DNA of 47,205 nucleotides from Paludibacteraceae bacterium. GTDB lineage: Bacteria > Bacteroidota > Bacteroidia > Bacteroidales > Paludibacteraceae. The DNA is taken from positions 1-47,205 of the forward strand of contig JAFSWF010000072.1 of NCBI GenBank assembly GCA_017444615.1, read 5' to 3'. Numbering within the stretch: position 1 is the stretch's first letter; every line of letters starts with the position of its first letter. Below are positions 34,452 to 40,445 of the stretch, piece after piece. Position numbers and translations under genes: made by a program. Below the pieces are notes generated by a model that worked only from the letters and a program-made list of their open reading frames with translations, did not search any database and had not been told where the DNA came from.

Positions 34452-34945
34452 CCGTTACAATGGTCTATTACTTCTTGTTGTACGCCGAAAACCTCATGCC
34501 CGAATACAACCGCAATGCGGTTGTGATCGGCTTCGCCTGTTAGATCGTTTTGCTGAAGGATCGCTTCGCTGTTAGACCGCTTCGCTGTTAGACTTTCTGC
34601 CACGGCTTCAAGGGTCACGGAGTCGTGGGCTTGTTCGACGGCATATACGGTGTAGCCTTGCGCTTTGAGCGCCTGAACGGCATCTAATGTGTTCTCAACA
34701 TAGCGCCAAGTGACACTCTCTTCGGCGCCGAGGGCTGTCTTATGAATCTCAGCATTGGGGGGGCAGCAACAGATTCCGCAAAGCACAACTTCTTCAATAC
34801 ACATCGCATCAGCTGTGCGGAATACTGCCCCCACATTGTGCTGACTGCGTACGTTATCCAGTACTACCACCAGTGGCAACTTATCCGCTTTGCGGAAAGC
34901 TTCCACGCTTAGGCGATCCATTTCAGCAGTCGTTAACTTCTTCAT
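34340..34945 (-). CDS. TrmH/SpoU-family RNA methyltransferase with repeat insertion
   Basis: 201 residues. LVVVLDNVRSQHNVGAVFRTADA is motif 1, IAVVFGHEVFGV motif 2, and IEIPQYGTKHSMNVSVTAGIVMY motif 3, so all three knot motifs are present. It 2'-O-methylates an RNA, which one is not determined. Residues about 118-139 (LTAKRSNSEAILQQNDLTGEA), just before motif 2, are coded by repeat cluster C7, exactly 66 nt, so the frame is preserved. The C-terminus overlaps the U32 gene by 112 bp. Confidence 0.9.
   Translation of the reverse strand: MKKLTTAEMDRLSVEAFRKADKLPLVVVLDNVRSQHNVGAVFRTADAMCIEEVVLCGICCCPPNAEIHKTALGAEESVTWRYVENTLDAVQALKAQGYTVYAVEQAHDSVTLEAVAESLTAKRSNSEAILQQNDLTGEADHNRIAVVFGHEVFGVQQEVIDHCNGCIEIPQYGTKHSMNVSVTAGIVMYRLASSLRLAIKK
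34525..34590 (-). repeat. Hairpin-core repeat cluster C7 (4 units), in-frame in methyltransferase
   Basis: Units 34525-34542, 34543-34558, 34559-34574 and 34575-34590 (18+16+16+16 = 66 nt, 22 codons). Arms are GGC/GCC, a mismatched GC/AC, GC/GC and GC/GC. Immediately beside it ACAACCGC, three bases, GCGGTTGT (34506-34524) is an 8-bp perfect hairpin. Confidence 0.9.
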
Positions 34946-35334
34946 AGGGCAAAAGGAAGATTGACGTGTAGCACACGCGCATCGGTGTCGATGTCCAGAA
35001 TAAAATCTTCATGAAGCGGCAACATACGACCGTCAGTGAGGGTGGCTAAGGTGTTAATGGTCGATTCATCGATGGTGTCTATCTCGCCGATGACGCTCGT
35101 CTCTGCGTCGCGGATAGTATAACCAACGAGATCTTGCCAAGTGAGCGTATCATCGTCGCCCTCATTAAGGTCTGTGCGAAGCACAAAGCCTTCGAGACCA
35201 ATCAGTTCAGAGATGTTCTCCGAACGGTAAGGCACAAAAAGCCCGTCGCGAAGCACAAAGACAAACGGGGGCAAGTCTTTGTAGTGCGTGCGGCGAATGA
35301 TACCGATGGATATGAGGTCTTGAGCACTTATCAT
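34942..35334 (-). CDS. rimM: RimM-like 16S rRNA processing factor
   Basis: About 130 residues from ATG at 35334, which overlaps the stop of the upstream lipoprotein (ATGA). IGIIRRTHYKDLPPFVFVLRD is the start of the RimM domain, with the PRC-barrel part around LVGYTIRDAE, IGEIDTIDES, and MLPLHEDFILDIDTDARVLHVNLPFAL closing it. RimM helps mature the 30S subunit head. It is shorter than typical RimM (about 170) because the first domain is compact, so the assignment is good but not certain. The stop overlaps the methyltransferase start. Confidence 0.82.
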   Translation of the reverse strand: MISAQDLISIGIIRRTHYKDLPPFVFVLRDGLFVPYRSENISELIGLEGFVLRTDLNEGDDDTLTWQDLVGYTIRDAETSVIGEIDTIDESTINTLATLTDGRMLPLHEDFILDIDTDARVLHVNLPFAL

Positions 35335-35837
35335 TGGCGTTGAGTGACAGTTATTGTGCCTCCTGAAAAGAGCACATTCAGTTTGAGCATCGATTCGCGG
35401 GATATTCCTTTTCGCGGCGAAGCGATACCCGCTGCCAAATCGTATTCCTCCCCGCAATTAGGACAGATAGCAAATATACCATCTATCTCGCATGGACACT
35501 TCTGACCCCTTCCTGCGCAGTAAGGACATGCCAGATCGAAGGCTTCATATCCGTTCGTAGTAACGTAAGTTACTACTCCTCCGTAACCACATGCTTCGCC
35601 GCTTAATAGGGGCTTAACGGCAGTCGTTTTACCTTTACGGAAATAGCCTTGGGGAGTAACGATAACGTAATCCGTAAAGGACGATTCCTTGAAATCTGTA
35701 AACTCCAAATACGTATTCATCACCACGCGGACAGGATAAATAGGAACCGAGCGTCTAAAACCCGAGTCCTCGCATGCCGAGAGGCATAAGAGCACGGCAA
35801 TCAGCCAAACACTATTTAATCTCCTGAAACGCCGCAT
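35331..35837 (-). CDS. Lipoprotein with Cys-rich ribbon resembling a Rieske loop
   Basis: 168 residues. The lipoprotein signal ends LCLSACEDSG. The C-terminal half has CPYC, then CPCEIDG, then CPNCGEEYDLAAG. The order and the closing CPNCGxxYDL resemble a Rieske-type 2Fe-2S domain, but the two His ligands are absent, so an iron-sulfur cluster of that type is not expected; a zinc or structural site is possible. I do not recognise a named family. It lies between a small FKBP lipoprotein and rimM and overlaps both. Confidence 0.7.
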   Translation of the reverse strand: MRRFRRLNSVWLIAVLLCLSACEDSGFRRSVPIYPVRVVMNTYLEFTDFKESSFTDYVIVTPQGYFRKGKTTAVKPLLSGEACGYGGVVTYVTTNGYEAFDLACPYCAGRGQKCPCEIDGIFAICPNCGEEYDLAAGIASPRKGISRESMLKLNVLFSGGTITVTQRQ

Positions 35838-36337
35838 ATATGAATCGTATAAATGAGGGTGGAGTAGGGCGGTATATACGCCGTCGTACCTTCTGTTCCG
35901 TTTCCTTCCGCATTGTACGCATCGTTGGACGAAAACTTATCGTAGTCGTACCCCAAATAGCAAGGAATATACAACTCAATGTCACCGTTGTTATGAATTA
36001 AGTGACAACCTTCGGAAAAACCCGGAATACAACTACTCAATAGCAAACCGATGTTGTTTCCCTGATCTACTTGGTAGCCGTTAATCAGTTTGACGGTATA
36101 ATTGCACACAACTGTACTGGTTGAGTTCGGCCGTGCGTCTTGTGGGGTGGGGTCTGCAATAATCTTATACTGCAAGCCGGAAGAAGTCTCTTTGACGCCT
36201 TCTTGCTTCAGGTTATTGGTCAGCCAGATCTCGTTTTGCACTCTCCAGTCGGCCCAGTTATTCTGTTTGCAACCTCCTAAAACCAATAAGCAAATGGTAA
36301 ATGAATAAATGGTAAATGATTTTATTTTGCTATCCAT
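35816..36337 (-). CDS. FKBP-like lipoprotein, diverged
   Basis: 173 residues. A lipoprotein signal ends LLVLGGCKQN. ETSSGLQYKIIADPTP and the closing YIPPYSTLIYTIHI are FKBP-like, but the centre (VKLINGYQVDQGNN, GFSEGCHLI) lacks several usual active-site positions, so isomerase activity is doubtful. Third FKBP-type gene in the window. Residues 6-16 of the signal peptide (KSFTIYSFTIC) are coded by the TAAATGG-type array at 36292-36321. The start overlaps the stop of the EnvC-like gene by 16 bp. Confidence 0.82.
   Translation of the reverse strand: MDSKIKSFTIYSFTICLLVLGGCKQNNWADWRVQNEIWLTNNLKQEGVKETSSGLQYKIIADPTPQDARPNSTSTVVCNYTVKLINGYQVDQGNNIGLLLSSCIPGFSEGCHLIHNNGDIELYIPCYLGYDYDKFSSNDAYNAEGNGTEGTTAYIPPYSTLIYTIHICGVSGD
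36292..36321. repeat. Tandem array, period 7 bp (AAATGGT), within a signal peptide
   Basis: Four units (7+8+7+7 bp). Reverse complement of the CATTTAC-type word. It encodes part of the FKBP-like lipoprotein signal peptide. Confidence 0.82.
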
Positions 36338-37557
36338 AATTCGGGGTTTAAAATGTCTCTATCTTTGTATATTTGGAAATACAATTCTGTTTTCTGGTCT
36401 TGTTCGGCGTCGGTATAAATAGTACCGATGGCTTGTTTGGTATTCACTTTGTCGCCTTGTTTGACGTTTAGTTTGGCGAGGTTGGAATAGACCGTTCGGT
36501 AATTACCGTGTTGAATGATGACGGCATAAGTACCACCTACCATAAAGCAACTTGTCACTTCGCCTTGGTACACCGCGCGCGCTTTCGCACCGGAGGTTGT
36601 CTGGAGGTAAATACCTTTGTTGTCAATGGTCACGTGTTGGTAAAGCGGATGTTGCTGTTTACCGAAATGTCCGCTGATGAGACCTTTCTCAATCGGCCAT
36701 GGCAAACGTCCTTTGTTCGCCTCAAAACCTCCTGCAACCAGTTGTTGCTCTTTGGTCAGAGTGGTTTTGGAGGACGCCTGCTTGCGAACGATATCATCAA
36801 TCTTCTTATTCAACTCGTTCACTTTCTTCTGTTTCTGCTGAATCTGCTTATTCAAGTTTTTCTCTTTGGATTTAAGTTGATTCAACATGTTCTGCTGCTT
36901 GCGCTCATCGCGTTTGAGGTTGTCCTGTTCGCGTTTGCGGGAGGAGAGTACGTTCTGTTTATCTTTCTTGTTCTCTTTGAGCAGGTTATTCTGCACCTCT
37001 ATCTCCGCTTGCGTGTTCTCTATGCGTTGCACTTGTTGTTGACGATAGTGCGCGAACTCCTGTAAATAGCGCGCGCGGCGAGCTAATTGCTGAAAACTCT
37101 CACTGCTCAGCAGGAATAGTAGCGGTGATTGCTGCATGCGGGCATAATGGGTTTGCCGAACCATCTCTGCGTAATCGGCTTTGTAGATGTTCTGCACTTG
37201 TTGCAACGAGTCACGTGTACGGTTCAAACGCTTCATCTCTCCGTTGAGAGCCACTATCTCTCGGTCCAACGTACGGATGAGTTGCTTTTGGTTCTTGATG
37301 TTCTGCCCGATGAGTTGCAGTTTATTGAGCGTCGCACTCTCATCTTTCTTGGTCTGCTTTAGCATCTTATTGGTCTGCTCAATCTCTTGCTGCAGTTTCT
37401 TCTGCTCTTTCTGCAGATCCTTAACGCTATCAGCAGAGAAGACCGCTATCGCTGTTAGAATACAGACCGCTACGCTGACGGACCGTTTCACTGACAGACC
37501 GATTTTGTTAATCCATCTGTACTCTGTATTCTGTATTCTGTATTCTCTCAAAGCCAT
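36322..37557 (-). CDS. EnvC-like murein hydrolase activator (M23-type)
   Basis: 411 residues. Residues 1-42 give the signal peptide region; 43-285 are a long coiled coil (LQKEQKKLQQEIEQTNKMLKQ and KSKEKNLNKQIQQKQKKVNELNK); 295-411 are a LytM/M23 domain (RLPWPIEKGLISGHFGKQQHP to YFQIYKDRDILNPELWI). The usual HxxxD zinc ligands are replaced around YQHVTIDNKGIYL, so it is probably an activator of a cell-division amidase rather than an enzyme. The N-terminus REYRIQNTEYRW is coded by a 7-bp array, and the signal peptide core (SVSVAVCILTAIAV) by repeat cluster C8. Confidence 0.87.
   Translation of the reverse strand: MALREYRIQNTEYRWINKIGLSVKRSVSVAVCILTAIAVFSADSVKDLQKEQKKLQQEIEQTNKMLKQTKKDESATLNKLQLIGQNIKNQKQLIRTLDREIVALNGEMKRLNRTRDSLQQVQNIYKADYAEMVRQTHYARMQQSPLLFLLSSESFQQLARRARYLQEFAHYRQQQVQRIENTQAEIEVQNNLLKENKKDKQNVLSSRKREQDNLKRDERKQQNMLNQLKSKEKNLNKQIQQKQKKVNELNKKIDDIVRKQASSKTTLTKEQQLVAGGFEANKGRLPWPIEKGLISGHFGKQQHPLYQHVTIDNKGIYLQTTSGAKARAVYQGEVTSCFMVGGTYAVIIQHGNYRTVYSNLAKLNVKQGDKVNTKQAIGTIYTDAEQDQKTELYFQIYKDRDILNPELWIAK
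37441..37500 (-). repeat. Hairpin-core repeat cluster C8 (3 units) forming a signal peptide core
   Basis: Units at 37441-37457, 37465-37480 and 37481-37496, arms GC/GC, GC/GC and GT/AC. Read in frame they give the hydrophobic stretch of the EnvC-like protein's signal peptide. Confidence 0.85.
37517..37549. repeat. Tandem array, exact period 7 bp (CTGTATT)
   Basis: Four units at 37517, 37524, 37531 and 37538 plus a partial. It encodes residues 3-13 of the EnvC-like protein and reaches the DUF4292 stop codon. Confidence 0.9.
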
Positions 37558-38114
37558 TTGCTCACATCTACTTGTTGATACCGAATGAGGTTTTGGTTAG
37601 TCACGCGAACCGGCACGTCCAATTGGCGTGTGGCGGGGTATAACATCTGTAACTCCACGATGTCATCGCCGAACGTATAAACGAGCCGTGCTTGTTGTTC
37701 GCCTCCCGGCAGTTCAGCCGAACATAACTGCTGCAACACATCCCAGTTAAAGGTGGGCGTTAGTTTACGGTTCAGCTCCGCATAAGTAGTACGAACATAT
37801 TGTCCGTGCAGTTTATCAATACCGATGAGTTCAAACGGCGTAGCTTCGAGTCGCATGATCTCAATCCCAAAGAGCGGAGTGACGCTAATAACAAGCATGG
37901 AGTCGCGAACAACTTGCATAGACACATTGACAGCATACTTATCATTGTTAATCCGAGCCGTGGCGCGCGCACCTTGGATAAGACAAGTGTGCCAAGCCGG
38001 TTCTTCGGGTTCTTCAATAACTACCGGTGATTCTTGAACGGCTTTTTTCTGCACACCGCAACCGGTGAACAGGATTGCCAAAACCAAAAAGACTAAATAA
38101 TATGTTCGTTTCAT
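37548..38114 (-). CDS. DUF4292 lipoprotein
   Basis: 188 residues. A lipoprotein signal ends ILFTGCGVQ (Cys about 19). The mature part (ARINNDKYAVNVSMQVVRDSMLVISVTPLFGIEIMRLEATPFEL) is the beta-rich LolA/LolB-like fold pattern of DUF4292 in Bacteroidota. A role in envelope lipid or lipoprotein handling is possible but unproven. It lies between the TPR gene (ATGA overlap) and the EnvC-like gene (10-bp overlap), an order often seen in Bacteroidales. Confidence 0.85.
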   Translation of the reverse strand: MKRTYYLVFLVLAILFTGCGVQKKAVQESPVVIEEPEEPAWHTCLIQGARATARINNDKYAVNVSMQVVRDSMLVISVTPLFGIEIMRLEATPFELIGIDKLHGQYVRTTYAELNRKLTPTFNWDVLQQLCSAELPGGEQQARLVYTFGDDIVELQMLYPATRQLDVPVRVTNQNLIRYQQVDVSKWL

Positions 38115-39049
38115 TTTTTCTTGCTGTTTTCAATCAGTTGTATATGTCGCTCTATCTCTGCGCGGGTCTCGTCAGTGGTGTACCACAACGCCTTGCGTAA
38201 GTAAAAGAGCGCCAGTTCGTCTTGTCCCTGAAGGTGCATGATCCATCCGTACGTATCCAGATAAACCGGATTATTAGGTTGCTCACGAATGGTACGTTCA
38301 CTCATCTGTTCGGCTTTCTTCAAGTCTCCCTTGTGCGTAGCCATATAGTACGCATGATTATTGAGGATTAGTGACGGCAGATATTGTATGTTAGCGGGGT
38401 CTTGCGCTAAGTATTTTTCAATCTCCGCAGCGGCTTTCTTGGGCTTTTGCCACATGGAATAGATGCGATACCGATTGATGGCGCTATAACCGTCATAGCC
38501 TTTCAGGCGGTCGAGTTTATCTTGTGTCTGCAGGGCTTTTTTCCACTGACCGCTGCTAAAATACATGCGCCCTAACTGCTCCAATAAATCTTCATCGGAG
38601 GAGTTGAGTTTTTCTGCTTTCTCGAGCACAGCGAGCGCTTGACGGAACCCTTCTTCGGTACGTTGGTTGAGCAAAGCACGTGAGTACCGAAACCACTGGT
38701 CACGCGGGTCCGCTTCGAAGGCTCGCCGAAAGGCGTCCAACGCACGCTGCGACTGCCCTGCGCCCTCATAGAGTATTCCCAAGAAAGAGAGCGTCGTACC
38801 GTCTTGAGGGTTGAGCGCTTCGCAGAACTCCAGTAACACTAACGCATCGGTATAACGATCCTCGGTGATGGCTTGTTTAGCCGCGTACCAGTAATAACTA
38901 AACTGTTGCTGCCGCTCCACAGGCAAAGCCACCGGCTGAGGCTTCTTCGCCCAAGCAGGAGTACAAAGTACCAAGTACAGAAGACAGATTACTATGTAGT
39001 TAAATCTTCTCAATTCTTTCAATCGTTCAATCAATCGTCCAATCGTCAA
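38111..39049 (-). CDS. TPR-repeat protein, secreted or membrane-attached
   Basis: About 312 residues. No ATG fits: the longest frame begins at TTG 39049, inside a CAATCGT array, and other in-frame TTG codons follow (for example before KELRRFNY). A hydrophobic stretch (YIVICLLYLVLCTPAWA) acts as a signal peptide. About six TPR units follow (ALVLLEFCEALNPQDG, ALDAFRRAFEADPRDQ, ALAVLEKAEKLNSSDE, ALFYLRKALWYT). It likely serves as a protein-interaction scaffold at the envelope. It is translationally coupled to the DUF4292 gene and close to dut. Confidence 0.85.
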   Translation of the reverse strand: MTIGRLIERLKELRRFNYIVICLLYLVLCTPAWAKKPQPVALPVERQQQFSYYWYAAKQAITEDRYTDALVLLEFCEALNPQDGTTLSFLGILYEGAGQSQRALDAFRRAFEADPRDQWFRYSRALLNQRTEEGFRQALAVLEKAEKLNSSDEDLLEQLGRMYFSSGQWKKALQTQDKLDRLKGYDGYSAINRYRIYSMWQKPKKAAAEIEKYLAQDPANIQYLPSLILNNHAYYMATHKGDLKKAEQMSERTIREQPNNPVYLDTYGWIMHLQGQDELALFYLRKALWYTTDETRAEIERHIQLIENSKKK

Positions 39050-39056
39050 TCGGTCG
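39011..39056. repeat. Tandem array, period 7-8 bp (CAATCGT)
   Basis: About six irregular units. It contains the only available start codons (TTG) of the TPR gene and ends beside the dut stop. Confidence 0.8.
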
Positions 39057-39061
39057 AAAAC

Positions 39062-39496
39062 TTATTTTCGACCACTATGTCCAAACCCACCGGCACCGCG
39101 TTCCGTGTCGCTTAGTTCCGTCACTTCCACTATCACCGGCGTCTCATGCTTAGCAATGACCATCTGACAAATACGCTCACCGGGCTCGATGGTCTGCGCT
39201 TCGCCGCTGAGGTTGATGAGGATCACTCCCACCTCTCCGCGATAGTCGGCATCAATAGTGCCCGGAGTATTGAGTACGGTCAGACCACGTTTGAGCGTTA
39301 ATCCGCTTCGCGGACGAATCTGCGCTTCGTAACCGGCCGGTAACTCAATGAAAAGACCCGTAGGAATCAGTTTGCGCTCCAAGGGTTGCAGCGTAATAGG
39401 TGCATCGATATTACAGCGGATATCCATCCCTGCCGCTTGCTCACTCTCGTATTTCGGGAGTGGATTAGCGCTTTTGTTAATGATTTTCAGAACCAT
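39062..39496 (-). CDS. dut: dUTP diphosphatase
   Basis: 144 residues, normal for a trimeric dUTPase. The five motifs appear in order: [20 protein letters not shown] (PRSGL), [26 protein letters not shown], and [11 protein letters not shown] at the end. It removes dUTP and supplies dUMP for thymidylate synthesis. It sits between the lipid kinase, with a short GTTATGNC array in the gap, and the TPR gene. Confidence 0.95.
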   Translation of the reverse strand: MVLKIINKSANPLPKYESEQAAGMDIRCNIDAPITLQPLERKLIPTGLFIELPAGYEAQIRPRSGLTLKRGLTVLNTPGTIDADYRGEVGVILINLSGEAQTIEPGERICQMVIAKHETPVIVEVTELSDTERGAGGFGHSGRK

Positions 39497-39503
39497 ACTG
39501 TTT

Positions 39504-39519
39504 GTTATGTCGTTATGAC
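39504..39519. repeat. Short tandem array, period 8 bp (GTTATGNC)
   Basis: Two units, GTTATGTC and GTTATGAC, in the 27-bp gap between the lipid kinase and dut. Too short to be sure, but it resembles the longer 8-bp arrays. Confidence 0.6.
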
Positions 39520-39523
39520 AAGG

Positions 39524-40444
39524 TTAGAACCTTTTCTCGACGAGCACTTTCATCCCGTCAGGAACGATTTGTATATGTATATCTTTGTCCATCTCCACGG
39601 GGTCTCCGTCTAAGTGGAAAGGTGCTTTCTCTTCGCGGAAAAGCGTCACCTCTTTGGCGCGCAACGTGTCCATGAAATGGCTATCATCAATCGAACCCGT
39701 GAATAGACGCAACGCAAGGCTGGCACTGCCTAAGATAGCGTGACTGGACATCAGCATAATATCCATTTGTCCGTCTTGTACACTTGCTTTGGGGGCAATC
39801 ATCGCATCGTAACCCCACTGGTTCGCGTTAGCGAAGGTGATCAGAAAGGCTTTATGCGTCACATCCCATCCCTCACCCACCAAGTGATACGTTTGGGCTT
39901 GGTAGGAGAATGCCTCTTTGAGTACGTTTTGGACGTAAGTAACAAAACCGCGTTTATTGCTGCCCGCAAATTGGTCTGCTATCAAGGCATCAAAACCCGT
40001 GCCACATGTGCTGACAAACAACTTACCGTTCGCCAAACCGTAGTCCACGGCAATAGGCTCGGAGTGGTTGAGCATCTCGATGGCTTTTTGCGGACGAGTA
40101 GGGATGTTAAGATGCCGTGCAAAACCGTTCCCGCTACCCATCGGAATAATACCCAAAGCGGTAATCCTTTCACCTTTCACCTTTGACCTTTCCCCTTTCA
40201 CAATACCCCGTGCTACTTCGTTCACTGTGCCGTCTCCGCCTACTGCCACCACGGCGTCAAAACCCATTCGGGCGTATTGGTAGGCTAACTCCACCGCATG
40301 ACCTGCGTATTCGGTGAAGGTAATGTTGGGCAACCACTGCGAAGCGTCCAAGCTCTGCATAATGAGCTTGGGTAGTTTACGCTTCGCGTTCTGGGTCTCT
40401 TTGCTGCCCGAAATAGGGTTGATGATAAAAGCAATATTCTTCAT
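39524..40444 (-). CDS. Diacylglycerol/lipid kinase family protein
   Basis: 306 residues. IAFIINPISGSKETQNAKRK starts the catalytic domain, VVAVGGDGTVNEVARG (65-80) is the nucleotide-binding GGDGT motif, and LGIIPMGSGNGFARHL (97-112) follows. The C-terminal domain contains PFHLDGDPVEM. It phosphorylates a diacylglycerol-type or sphingoid lipid at the inner membrane. Between the two motifs, residues 82-93 (VKGERSKVKGER) are coded by a perfect 7-bp array and lengthen a loop that is normally short. One base separates it from the 1191-residue M6 protease upstream. Confidence 0.91.
   Translation of the reverse strand: MKNIAFIINPISGSKETQNAKRKLPKLIMQSLDASQWLPNITFTEYAGHAVELAYQYARMGFDAVVAVGGDGTVNEVARGIVKGERSKVKGERITALGIIPMGSGNGFARHLNIPTRPQKAIEMLNHSEPIAVDYGLANGKLFVSTCGTGFDALIADQFAGSNKRGFVTYVQNVLKEAFSYQAQTYHLVGEGWDVTHKAFLITFANANQWGYDAMIAPKASVQDGQMDIMLMSSHAILGSASLALRLFTGSIDDSHFMDTLRAKEVTLFREEKAPFHLDGDPVEMDKDIHIQIVPDGMKVLVEKRF
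40166..40200. repeat. Tandem array, exact period 7 bp (CCTTTCA), within lipid kinase
   Basis: Five units at 40166, 40173, 40180, 40187 and 40194 with changes at only two positions. It is in frame between the GGDGT and GSGNG motifs. Confidence 0.92.
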
Positions 40445-40445
40445 G

